Assembly: GCA_005778215.1 (NCBI GenBank)
Contig: SXKB01000313.1
Location: 1-36,601 of the forward strand
Origin: Actinomycetota bacterium
Lineage (GTDB): Bacteria > Actinomycetota > Acidimicrobiia > Acidimicrobiales > Ilumatobacteraceae
DNA: 36,601 nucleotides
Direction of reading: 5' to 3'
The position numbers and the translations under genes are program-made. This document shows positions 9,501 to 17,257 of this stretch, one piece after another; the stretch's first letter is position 1, and every line of letters starts with the position of its first letter. The notes under the pieces are model-generated. The model searched no databases and was not told where the DNA came from. It saw nothing but the letters and a program-made list of their open reading frames with translations.

Positions 9501-10342
9501 TCGGCAGCATCGACCACCACGCGCACCACGCGGTCGAGTTGTGTCGCCACGGCCGCGGCACCCTCGGCGCGCAGCACGGCATCGACCCCACCGACATGAA
9601 CGAAGCACACCGTGGTGCGACGGTGCTCGGCGCCGTGCACGTCGTCGTCGAGCCGACGACGGATGGCGCGCGGCACGAACGGTGCGAGCAGGTCGCCAGG
9701 GGCGGGCGGCGCACCGAGCGCGGGCCGCTCGGGCTCACCACTCACCCGGCGCAGCAGCACGCCATCGCCCTTGGGAGCGCCCACCCATCCGGGCGGCAGC
9801 AGCGATGCGGTGGCCGCGCTGATGAGGATCTCCCCGGCGTCGGCCGTCGACTCCATGTCGGTGACGGTGGTCGCGTGCTCGCCCAGCACGAACAGTTCGC
9901 GCTGGTGCGAGCCGGCGAGCACGAACAGGAACGGGCCGCTGTGCACCCCCATGGAGATGCGCAGCACCACGCGGCCGCGGTCGGTGACGACCGGCCCGCG
10001 CGCCTTCAACGCGGCGCGCATGCCGTGCGCAGCGCGGCAGGCCCGCTCGGCGTGGCGTTCGCCTGCGAAGAACAGGAAGAGCGCGTCGCCACCGAACTTG
10101 ACGAGGTCGCCACCTTCGCGTTGGGCGACGCCGAGCAGTGATTCGAAGGTGCCATTCAGGAGCACCGTGAGTTCTTCTGCTCCGGCTTTTCCGAGTTCGG
10201 CGAGCTGTTCCGAAAGTTTCGTGAATCCGGAGATGTCAGCGAACACAAAGGACCCAACTGTCTGCCAGTGTCCAGGCCACTGTGCGTCATTTCTCGCACG
10301 GAGTAGCAGCTCAGGCACGAACGGTGTGAGATCCGTCGTCAT
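6533..10342 (-). CDS. Double adenylate/guanylate cyclase-AAA ATPase-TPR signalling protein (soluble-AC-like)
   Basis: A 1269-residue cytoplasmic protein with the layout of soluble adenylyl cyclase: two class III cyclase domains, an NTPase module, then TPRs. Cyclase 1 (about 30-200) keeps the metal Asp36 (FADISGFT) and Asp86 with the purine-selecting Lys82 (LVKFGGDALF). Cyclase 2 (about 235-400) has FVHVGG where the first metal Asp is expected, but keeps VYTVMGDAVNLSAR (Asp359). The NTPase domain opens with FLGRQAEL and has Walker A GEPGIGKS (Lys463) and a Walker B-like LLLVVEDAMWMDE (584-585). Degenerate helical repeats fill about 850-1250. No HTH or membrane helix is seen. A pseudo-heterodimer making cAMP, or a nucleotide-gated scaffold, are both possible. 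ATG 10342 lies 8 nt after an AATAAT -10 box. Confidence 0.9.
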   Translation of the reverse strand: MTTDLTPFVPELLLRARNDAQWPGHWQTVGSFVFADISGFTKLSEQLAELGKAGAEELTVLLNGTFESLLGVAQREGGDLVKFGGDALFLFFAGERHAERACRAAHGMRAALKARGPVVTDRGRVVLRISMGVHSGPFLFVLAGSHQRELFVLGEHATTVTDMESTADAGEILISAATASLLPPGWVGAPKGDGVLLRRVSGEPERPALGAPPAPGDLLAPFVPRAIRRRLDDDVHGAEHRRTTVCFVHVGGVDAVLRAEGAAAVATQLDRVVRVVVDAADEHEVSLLATDVAGGGIKLILTAGAPDSVEDGEGRMLAVGRAILDADLGLPVRVGVNTGHVFAGEVGASWRRVYTVMGDAVNLSARLMSKASAGEMVASQVTLEQSATPFDVTPLEPFMVKGKRHPQHASTVGRRIEGRGRVATQASFLGRQAELARLLDQMVTATQGPGMVVEIVGEPGIGKSRLVHELLDRAGETRVVRLTCEPFAMDRPFFMARVLLRSALRIDPDLTSQDAGAALVGWLADRAPEWSEYAPLIGAAMDAAVPSTRTVDDLGADYRIAALRTAVAAVLRQALPEGLLLVVEDAMWMDEASAHVMAKALEGVDDTRWFTLLTSRELGRGLSSALGFASEVVELAPLDAALAVHLAAEVTDDAGIPESDLLELCARANGNPLFLLELAHARRELGSLDAIPGSLEDLIGARIDRLTPSDRELLRYAAVLGDRFSTRLFDRTLGSSFTAPVTWHRLGDFVVADQGELRFSHDLVRRVAYAGLPFRRRRELHLRIARALVPRSGEPDDARLGLLALHFDGSGDHRSAWEYNRLAGARAREKYATVEATGFFERALHNARATKGEIDDATLAAAYEDLADVALLAGRYDLARDGLRNARRHRSNDPLVSARLCRKEGKLRERLGQHSAAQPWFRKGLHLLEPMGDERTIEAEGERAKLYLDWAGVHMWRQQFRLGARRCVAALPHAIAAGDRKEEAHAYYLLEWALGELGDADADRYRSMALPIFEELGDYIGLGAVLINRGVDQLSAGRWKEATESFMASRAAYQRGGDVVSVAQAGHNLADVLVDQGRFEEAETYLRESRRIWRASGFALGVAAVANGLGRAVGRAGRTDEGAELLREAIEGFAAVGHTPYIAESKARLAEVLLFGGRWQAALDEADALGDRAADGGAAVVALAGRVRGVALARLGRLESARDALEAARQAAVAGGVEWESALAAMELARLEGTDRDEAQRFERSAVPVFARLGIDAERVLPPMTAPAG

Positions 10343-10350
10343 CGTTCTGA

Positions 10351-10356
10351 ATTATT
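10351..10356 (-). promoter_or_regulatory. Candidate -10 element of the cyclase gene (leaderless)
   Basis: On the minus strand AATAAT sits 8 nt before the ATG at 10342, in a locally AT-rich patch of otherwise GC-rich DNA. This predicts an almost leaderless mRNA. The -35 region has no strong match. Confidence 0.45.
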
Positions 10357-10379
10357 GCAGAGAACTGTCAGCTCGCCGA

Positions 10380-10409
10380 TTGACGACCAGGGTTCTCTGC
10401 CACGATGCT
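10380..10409 (+). promoter_or_regulatory. Candidate promoter of the giant secreted protein
   Basis: TTGACG (10380-10385) and GATGCT (10404-10409) are separated by 18 nt and point toward the giant gene, leaving a leader of about 70 nt. A GAAGGG ribosome-site candidate lies at 10471-10476, 11 nt before ATG 10488. The match is moderate. Confidence 0.35.
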
Positions 10410-10487
10410 GGCCATCGACGGGAAATCGACATCGGGAGTGGTCTCGCTGTCCGTTCCGCGCTCACGAGTTGAAGGGCTGTGTTCCGA

Positions 10488-13400
10488 ATGAATCGACACC
10501 TCAAGGTCGGAAGTGTCCTCGCACTGGTGCTGAGCACCATCGGCGTCACCGTCGCGTCCACCACACCCACCGGTGCGGCATCCGTGACGCCCTCCATCGT
10601 GCTCAGCAACATCGAGTGCAGCTCGCTCTCACCGGCCGCCCCACATGGCTACAAGGTGACCCCCGGCGCGATCCCCGGCACCTACGCGCTGCCCAGCTCC
10701 GGCGGTGGTACCGCCAGCATCGCCCCCAACGACAACAAGACGTTCAACTGGTCGTCCACCTACCCGCTCGACGCCGTCATCGTCTTCGGCGGCGCCGCTG
10801 CGAACGTCTACCGCTACAACAACGTCACCTCCGACACGTCGCTGTCGTCACCGCTCAAGAACGGCAAGCTGCCCGACATCAGCCACGTGTGGTTCTGCCA
10901 TGACGGCGTCACCCCGGTCACCGTGAGCGCCGGAGCCACCAGCGTGGCCGCGGCCCGTGGCGTGGCGACGAGCGACATCCCCATCTCCGTGCTCGCCATC
11001 GACGATCCGGTCGCCCTCGCGCAGGCGTACGAGCAACTGGCGGGCGCCGCCGTCCTCAAGCAGATCGCCGTCCTCAAGCAGATCGCCGTCCTCAAGCAGG
11101 TGGCACTGCTGAAGCAGATCGCCGTGTTGAAGGCCGTCGCCGTGCTCAAGCAGGTGGCCGTGTTGAAGGCCGTCGCCTTGCTGAAGCAGGTGGCCGTGCT
11201 CAAGCAGATCGACGGCTCTCCGTTCCTCACCCCGCTCTCCTCGCTGAACCTGAACGTGCTCGACAGCGCCGGCAACGTGGTCACGTGGGAACGGGTGCTC
11301 GCAGGCACCACGTACGAGGGCTGGCCGTTGCAGAGCGTCACGTTCGCCGACGTCGCCGAACTGCTCGGCACCGCCACGGACACCACCGGCGACGGGATCG
11401 TCGACTACCCCGGTGGCCTCGGCCTCATCGCCAACGCCTCGCTGTTCGACCTCGACAGCAGCGGTGCACTCGTGAGCCAGATCAGCCTGTTGTCGATCCT
11501 GCTGCTCAGCACGCCGCTCGCCTCGCTGTCCACCGCGGCCGGCCGCACCATCGACTGGTGCGGCCTGTCGGCGCCGTACACCGGCGGTGACTGCCTCGTC
11601 GACGACGCCAACGGCAACCTGCGCCCGGACGCCACCCTGTTCGAGCTCGCGCTGTACGGAGTGCCCTCCAGCATCGTGCCGGTGAACGAGATCTCGATGG
11701 CCCAGCTGCGCCCTGCGCTCGCCAGTTCGCCGCTCGGCAGCCTCTTGAGCGGCGACCTCGACGGCAACGGGACCGCCGAGACGGCGGTGCGCTGTACCAC
11801 CGCCAACACCCTCGGCCAGTGCCTCGCCGAGATCATCACGCCCGCCGAGTTCCCCTGGGAGGACATGCCCATTGCGAGCATGGACCTCCAGCGGTTCGCC
11901 CTCGGTGAGCGGCTGCCCGTCACGGTGCGGTTCAGCGTGGGCGCCACGGTTCCCACCGCTCGCATCACGCTCCCCACCGGCTTCGTCTACGACGCCGGCG
12001 CCGGCACCACCCTGTGCCAGATGGGCACCTGCTCGGCCATCGCGCCCGTGTCGGTGAGCACCACCGATCCGCAGGTGCTCACCTTCGGACCGGCCGGACT
12101 GCCGGCCGGTCTGGTCGAACTCCGCCTCACCGCAGCGCCGAAGGGACTGCTGGACGGCGCTCCCGGGCAGCCGGCACGCAACGCCGGACCGGTCCGCCTG
12201 CGGCTCACCGCCGGTGCCGCCGTGCAGGACGCCGCCTCGTCGGCGGTCACGGTCACCGATCCATGGGTGGCCGACACCGAGCCCACCGTCGTGCCCGACA
12301 CCCTCTACTTCGGATCGCTCGCTGGCGGTGCCGTCGACGACTACGACGTCCTGCTCGCCCCCGCGCAGCAAGGTTCGTGGGTGTCAGTGCGACTGAAGGC
12401 GCTGTCGGGCGATCTCGACGGCGACCTCGCGCTGTACGCGGCAGCCCCTCCTGCGGCGGTCGGCAGCGCAGCGCTGCTGAAGGCCGTGCCCGTGCCCGGC
12501 GCCAGCGCAGAGCCGCTGGCCGATCCGAGCAGCGACGGCGAGACCGATCTCGCCCCGGAGACGTTGCAGGACGTACCCACCACGCCCACCGACCCCGGCT
12601 TCCCGTTGCTCCGTGGCGTGTCGGCCAACCGAGGCGACACCGACGAGGTGCAGACGCTGTCGGAGGGCTCGCCCACCGCCAGCACGCGCTATCGCATCAA
12701 GGTGAGTGCCTTCGGCACCTCTGCCGGCGACTACACCGTGCGCGTCATCGCGGCGCCGTCGGGCTACGCCTCGTGCCCCGCCACCACGTTCGCCGGCTCC
12801 GTCGGCACACCCGTGCCCGTGGGCGGCGTTGCTTCGCCCTCCGGTCTCATCGTCTACAACACCCGAACCACCAGCGGCACCCTGCTCGGCAGCAACACTG
12901 CGCTCACCGGCAACACGCTGTTCAATCTCGCACGCGCCAACGGCAGCTGGTTGTTGCCCGTCACGCCGGCCGACAGCGATCTGTGGACCACGGCCAACCC
13001 CACCACCAAGTACGACTGCGCACCGGTCGCGGCGAACGCGACGGTGCAGGCCATCAGCGACGCCATTCGTGCGCAGAAGGCCGGCCCGTTGCCCGGCATC
13101 TCGTCGATCGTGCTCGTGGGCGGCGACGACGCACTGCCGTTCTACCGCAACGCCGACACCACGACGCTGGCGAACGAGTCGTCGCATGCCGACCAGGTCG
13201 GCACCGACAACCCGATCTCGGCCTCGCAGGGCAACCGGTTCTTCATGACGGACGATCCGTACGGCACCCTCGAACCGATCCCGTGGCTCGACCGCACGTT
13301 CAGCGTGCCCGACCTCGCCGTGGGCCGACTGGTCGAGACCGACACCGAGATCCAGGGTCAGATCGGGCTGTACCTCGCCAATGACGGCGCCCTCACGGCG

Positions 13401-16400
13401 TCGACCGCGCTGGTCACCGGCTACGACTTCCTGTCCGACGGCGCTGCAACGACGGTGTCCGCGCTCGCCGACGGTGGGCTGCGCACCAGTGAGCTGATCG
13501 ATCCCGTCGGCACGGGTGCGTGGACCGCGGAGTCGGTACGTGACGCACTCGCCCTCGACCCCGACGTGGCGGCGATCAACGCCCACTTCTCCCAGTACGA
13601 GTTGCTGTCGTCGAAGGGTGACAGCACGGGCGAGTACGACGTGCTCGACGTGGCGCCCGGCGGCACCGGCATCGATCTGCCGACCGGCATTCTCGAGGGT
13701 TCCGTCCTGTTCAGCGCCGGCTGCCACGCCGGCATGAGCGTGCCGGACGCCTACGCCACGAACACCACCAAGTACCCGCTGCTGCGGGGCGCCACGGCCG
13801 GCATCCCCTACGACTGGGCGCAGGCGTTGTCGCAGCGCCGGTCGGCCGTGTGGGTGGCCAGCTTCGGCTACGGCTACGGCGCGGTCGACGACGTCGCCCT
13901 CACCGAGCGCCTGATGGGCCTGTACGCCAAGTATCTCGTGGACCCCACGGTCGCCAATGCCGGCCAGGCACTGGTGAAGGCGAAGCAGGAGTACTTCGCC
14001 ACCCAGGGCGTGTACGGCTCGTACGACGAGAAGGCGCTGCAGGAGGTCGTGTTCTACGGCATCCCGACGTTCCGTCTCGGCACCACGTCGCCGGCGAGCC
14101 CGAGCCTTCAGCTCGCAGCCACCAGCACGGGTGACGCGGCTCCTGCGCCGTTGGCGCCGGTTCCCGGCACCAACGGCATGCCGACGGCTGCCTCGCTCGG
14201 CAACCTGACGTTCGACCTCACCGCGCGTCCCAGCGCCGATGGCACCGCCTACACCGTGAACGGCGAGACCCTTGCCGTCAACGGCTACCCGGTGATGCCG
14301 AAGACATCGGTCGACGTCACCGTGCCCGGACTGAGCGCACGCGGCGCCGCGATCGAGCGGATGACCACCACGCTGCTCGACGGTGTCCTGCCGCAGATCG
14401 CCCGGGCCACGGTCGACAACTCGCTGCTCGAGCCCTCGCGCCGGCCCTCGACGGTGGTCTTCCCCACCGCGTTCCAGTCGATCGGCGGCACCAACGCCAC
14501 CCAGCGCCTCGTCGTCGTCCCCGGCCAGTTCAGCGACCTCGACGACGCCCCCGGGCAGCATCGTGGTCAGCAGTTGCTGCTGAACAGCGGTGACTTCACC
14601 GTCTACTACGCCGACGCCTCGACCGCCGGCGACCTCACCCGCCCCTACATCCAGGAGAGCACCGCATCGATCGGCGCCTCGAACGTGGTGTTGTTCCGGG
14701 TGAAGACGACCGACCTGCGCGGCCCGCAGGACACCATCGACCCGACGGGCGTTCGCCGCGTGCTCGTGCAGTACGACGCCTCCACCGCGACGGACCTCGG
14801 CCAGCCGAACCCGTGGATCCCCGTCGAGTTGCAGATGGACTCCACGGGCACCTGGGTGGGCGCACTGGTCACCGGCAACACCGCCGGCCGGTATCTCGTG
14901 CAGGCATTCGATGGCGCCGGCAACCAGGCCATCAGCCAGTTCAAGGGCGCCTACTACGTCGCCGGCGGCGTGTCGCCGCAGGCCGTGGCCGTGGTCACCG
15001 AGGGCACCTTGGCCGACACCGGCTGGTACCGCACCGATCCGGTGGGCGTGAGCCTGTTCGTCGATGGCCGCCCGGCGGTGGGCGACGACGGTTACTCGTA
15101 CGTGCTGGGCAACAGCGCACCGCAGGCGTACGCCGGCACGTTCGACCCGGGCGAGGGTCCTGTCGACGTGCGCTTCATCGCTCCCGCCGGCAAGCCCACG
15201 CCGCCGCCGCTCACCGTGCAGAAGGACACTCGGGCGCCGAGCGCGGCGCTCACCGATCCCGTGAGCCTGGCGCTCATCGGCGAGCCCATCGCCCCGAGCG
15301 ACTGCTTCGCCACCGATCCCGATCCTGGCTCCACCGTGCCGGGCTGCACCCCACTCGACCCGACCGTGGTCACCGTGGGTTCGGTCACGTACTCGCTCAC
15401 CAATGCGAACGCCACCGACCTCGCCGGGAACCGTTCGACCACCGTGTCGCAGACCGCCGTCATCGTCGACGCCGTACGCGACGAGAACGGTGCCATCGTC
15501 GGCGCCAACGGCGTCACCGTCATCGCCGGTGGCCAGCTGTACGACCAGACCACCATCACGGTCGACGGCGTCGTGCTCACGGGCGTGCTCGACGCACCCA
15601 ACCGCACCTACTCGGTGTCGTTCAACGACCTCGGCTCCCACACCGTCGTCGTCACCGTGCCGGGCAGCGACCCCTACACCTTCACGGTGTCGGTCGATGA
15701 CGCCACCGCACCGACGCTCACCCCGCCCGGGGATCTTCCCGAGTTCTTCGAGGCGACGTCGCCGGCCGGTGCGCCCGTCACCTTCACGGTGTCGGTCACC
15801 GACAACTACGACAGCGGCCTCGTCGCCACGTGCACCCCGGCGTCGGGCAGCGTGCTGCCGATCGGCACCTCCACCGTCGACTGCTCGGCCACGGACTCCA
15901 GTGGCAACACGGGGACGACGCAGTTCAACGTCCTCGTGAAGGACACCACCGCACCGACGCTCGGCGTGCCGGCCGACATCACCCAGGAACTCGCCGTCGC
16001 CGCGGGCAACGTGGTCACGTTCACCACCACCGCCACCGATGCCGTCGATGCCAGCGTGACGACCTCGTGCTCGCCGGCGTCGGGATCGGTGTTCCCGAAG
16101 GGCACCACGACGGTGCAGTGCAGCGCAACCGATGCGAGCGGCAACGCCGCCACAGGGTCGTTCACCGTCACCGTACGCGACACCACGGTGCCGGTGTTCA
16201 CGAGCATCCCGAACATCGGTCCGGTGGAGGCCCGGCGTCAGGGCGGCGACTTCGTCGGCTACTCCACGCCCGACACCACCGACGCAGGTGGTCCGGTCAG
16301 CGTGAGCTGCAGCCCTGCGTCCGACTCGTTCTTCCCGCTCGGCACCACCACGGTGGGTTGCACGGCCATCGATGCCGAAGGCCTCACCGCCACCGCATCC

Positions 16401-17171
16401 TTCACCGTCACGGTGCGCGACACGACGGCACCCACCCTGATCGGCGTGCCCACCGGCATCACCGCACCGGGCACCACCACCGCCGGCGCCAAGGTCTCCT
16501 GGACCGCCCCCACCGCCACCGATGCGGTGTGGGCAGGCGCAGGCATCACCGTGGCATGCCTGCCGGCGAGCGGTTCCACGTTCGCCTACGGCAACACCAC
16601 GGTCACGTGCACCGCCACCGACGGCTCGGGCAACCGGTCGAGCCAACAGTTCGTGGTCACGGTCGCCGTGGCATACCGGTACAACGGCTTCTTCTCACCG
16701 GTGAACATGTCGACCGCCAGCAAGCCCGGCGTCTACGACGGCAGCGGCCTCACGTACGTGGTCAACAGTGTGAACGGTGGTCGCAACGTGCCGTTCAAGT
16801 GGGAGGCGTACGACAACATCACGAGCAACCGACTCGTCAGCGTGTCGAACGTCGAGATCATCGTCGAGAGCTACGCGGCATTCGCCGCACGACCCGAGTG
16901 GACGAACCGCAAGCTGGGACCCAGCCGGGCGACGCTCCCCACCGGCAACCCGTGCGCCGACACCGCCACCCGCGTCATCATCCCGGTGTCGGGTGCCACC
17001 ACCGGCAAGACCACGTCGCTGAAGTTCGACAACAACCAGTTCAACATCGGCGTGCAGATGCCCGCCAAGCCGGCGAGAGCAGCCGACAACTGCTTCGTGG
17101 CGTGGACCCGCATCACCGGCCCGGTGAAGGACCCGCTGCCCGGCATCGTCACACTGTTCGTGCTCACCTGA
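10488..17171 (+). CDS. Giant secreted C25 (gingipain-like) peptidase with hexapeptide repeat and HYR domains
   Basis: A 2227-residue secreted multidomain protein. Residues 1-32 form a signal peptide (basic MNRHLK, then VGSVLALVLSTIGVTVAS). Residues 188-241 are nine tandem hexapeptides of the AVLKQI type. Calcium-loop-like segments follow (DTTGDGIVD near 300; GDLDGNGTAE). About 785-1200 resembles a peptidase C25/caspase-fold domain: VLVGGDDALPFYR, PDLAVGRLVET, candidate catalytic His1033 (INAHFSQYE) and Cys1079 (SAGCHAG). Four HYR-type domains with paired cysteines span about 1737-2060. A C-terminal PxKF-like domain (NVPFKWEAYD) ends the protein. No sortase motif or terminal membrane helix is seen, so it is likely released or held through its repeats. 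Likely roles are extracellular proteolysis or adhesion; substrate unknown. A GTG three codons earlier is an alternative start. It stands alone and ends at a strong hairpin. Confidence 0.88.
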   Translation: MNRHLKVGSVLALVLSTIGVTVASTTPTGAASVTPSIVLSNIECSSLSPAAPHGYKVTPGAIPGTYALPSSGGGTASIAPNDNKTFNWSSTYPLDAVIVFGGAAANVYRYNNVTSDTSLSSPLKNGKLPDISHVWFCHDGVTPVTVSAGATSVAAARGVATSDIPISVLAIDDPVALAQAYEQLAGAAVLKQIAVLKQIAVLKQVALLKQIAVLKAVAVLKQVAVLKAVALLKQVAVLKQIDGSPFLTPLSSLNLNVLDSAGNVVTWERVLAGTTYEGWPLQSVTFADVAELLGTATDTTGDGIVDYPGGLGLIANASLFDLDSSGALVSQISLLSILLLSTPLASLSTAAGRTIDWCGLSAPYTGGDCLVDDANGNLRPDATLFELALYGVPSSIVPVNEISMAQLRPALASSPLGSLLSGDLDGNGTAETAVRCTTANTLGQCLAEIITPAEFPWEDMPIASMDLQRFALGERLPVTVRFSVGATVPTARITLPTGFVYDAGAGTTLCQMGTCSAIAPVSVSTTDPQVLTFGPAGLPAGLVELRLTAAPKGLLDGAPGQPARNAGPVRLRLTAGAAVQDAASSAVTVTDPWVADTEPTVVPDTLYFGSLAGGAVDDYDVLLAPAQQGSWVSVRLKALSGDLDGDLALYAAAPPAAVGSAALLKAVPVPGASAEPLADPSSDGETDLAPETLQDVPTTPTDPGFPLLRGVSANRGDTDEVQTLSEGSPTASTRYRIKVSAFGTSAGDYTVRVIAAPSGYASCPATTFAGSVGTPVPVGGVASPSGLIVYNTRTTSGTLLGSNTALTGNTLFNLARANGSWLLPVTPADSDLWTTANPTTKYDCAPVAANATVQAISDAIRAQKAGPLPGISSIVLVGGDDALPFYRNADTTTLANESSHADQVGTDNPISASQGNRFFMTDDPYGTLEPIPWLDRTFSVPDLAVGRLVETDTEIQGQIGLYLANDGALTASTALVTGYDFLSDGAATTVSALADGGLRTSELIDPVGTGAWTAESVRDALALDPDVAAINAHFSQYELLSSKGDSTGEYDVLDVAPGGTGIDLPTGILEGSVLFSAGCHAGMSVPDAYATNTTKYPLLRGATAGIPYDWAQALSQRRSAVWVASFGYGYGAVDDVALTERLMGLYAKYLVDPTVANAGQALVKAKQEYFATQGVYGSYDEKALQEVVFYGIPTFRLGTTSPASPSLQLAATSTGDAAPAPLAPVPGTNGMPTAASLGNLTFDLTARPSADGTAYTVNGETLAVNGYPVMPKTSVDVTVPGLSARGAAIERMTTTLLDGVLPQIARATVDNSLLEPSRRPSTVVFPTAFQSIGGTNATQRLVVVPGQFSDLDDAPGQHRGQQLLLNSGDFTVYYADASTAGDLTRPYIQESTASIGASNVVLFRVKTTDLRGPQDTIDPTGVRRVLVQYDASTATDLGQPNPWIPVELQMDSTGTWVGALVTGNTAGRYLVQAFDGAGNQAISQFKGAYYVAGGVSPQAVAVVTEGTLADTGWYRTDPVGVSLFVDGRPAVGDDGYSYVLGNSAPQAYAGTFDPGEGPVDVRFIAPAGKPTPPPLTVQKDTRAPSAALTDPVSLALIGEPIAPSDCFATDPDPGSTVPGCTPLDPTVVTVGSVTYSLTNANATDLAGNRSTTVSQTAVIVDAVRDENGAIVGANGVTVIAGGQLYDQTTITVDGVVLTGVLDAPNRTYSVSFNDLGSHTVVVTVPGSDPYTFTVSVDDATAPTLTPPGDLPEFFEATSPAGAPVTFTVSVTDNYDSGLVATCTPASGSVLPIGTSTVDCSATDSSGNTGTTQFNVLVKDTTAPTLGVPADITQELAVAAGNVVTFTTTATDAVDASVTTSCSPASGSVFPKGTTTVQCSATDASGNAATGSFTVTVRDTTVPVFTSIPNIGPVEARRQGGDFVGYSTPDTTDAGGPVSVSCSPASDSFFPLGTTTVGCTAIDAEGLTATASFTVTVRDTTAPTLIGVPTGITAPGTTTAGAKVSWTAPTATDAVWAGAGITVACLPASGSTFAYGNTTVTCTATDGSGNRSSQQFVVTVAVAYRYNGFFSPVNMSTASKPGVYDGSGLTYVVNSVNGGRNVPFKWEAYDNITSNRLVSVSNVEIIVESYAAFAARPEWTNRKLGPSRATLPTGNPCADTATRVIIPVSGATTGKTTSLKFDNNQFNIGVQMPAKPARAADNCFVAWTRITGPVKDPLPGIVTLFVLT
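11049..11210 (+). repeat. Nine tandem 18-bp units encoding an (A)(V/L)LK(Q/A)(I/V) hexapeptide
   Basis: The units read AVLKQI, AVLKQI, AVLKQV, ALLKQI, AVLKAV, AVLKQV, AVLKAV, ALLKQV, AVLKQI. Units 1 and 2 are identical in DNA, as are units 5 and 7, and units 5-6 resemble 7-8 as a 36-bp duplication. Other units differ at synonymous positions while keeping the peptide, which suggests selection on the protein. It lies within the giant C25 protein. Confidence 0.95.
15697..16668 (+). repeat. Four tandem HYR-type domain repeats (about 240 bp each)
   Basis: Copies begin near 15697, 15942, 16179 and 16419. Each starts with a D-x-T-x-P motif, contains C-x-PASG or C-x-PASD, then TTV-x-C-x-A-x-D, and ends in a V-x-V-x-D linker (last copy VTVAV). 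The two cysteines per copy could form a disulfide in a secreted beta-sandwich. They are internal to the giant C25 protein. Confidence 0.85.
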
Positions 17172-17177
17172 TCGGTC

Positions 17178-17211
17178 GTCGGGTGGCGGCCCCGTACGGC
17201 CGCCACCCGAC
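17178..17211 (+). terminator. Strong hairpin downstream of the giant secreted gene
   Basis: A perfect 14-bp stem pairs 17178-17191 (GTCGGGTGGCGGCC) with 17198-17211 around a 6-nt loop, starting 6 nt after the stop codon. There is no T-run after it, which is common for hairpin terminators in high-GC actinobacteria. Confidence 0.75.
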
Positions 17212-17244
17212 ACCTTCGACCCAAGCCGCGCGAGGTCGTCGCCG

Positions 17245-17250
17245 TAGTGT
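17245..17250 (+). promoter_or_regulatory. Candidate -10 element of the nitronate monooxygenase (leaderless)
   Basis: TAGTGT is followed after 7 nt (CGGCGAC) by ATG 17258, so the mRNA would have almost no leader. No ribosome site is visible before this ATG, which fits. Confidence 0.5.
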
Positions 17251-17257
17251 CGGCGAC

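Noticed and set aside
6533-10342. LuxR-type LAL transcriptional regulator
   Set aside because: It has the ATPase-TPR plan of LAL proteins, but the N-terminus carries cyclase domains and no C-terminal helix-turn-helix is seen.
11049-11210. CRISPR-like or minisatellite array
   Set aside because: The 18-bp units have no spacers, stay in frame and conserve the peptide rather than the DNA, so this is a coding repeat.
12384-16646. A 1420-codon open frame on the minus strand opposite the giant secreted protein
   Set aside because: Its translation is His/Gly/Arg/Ala-rich with no domain signal. It is the GC-codon shadow of the well-supported plus-strand gene.
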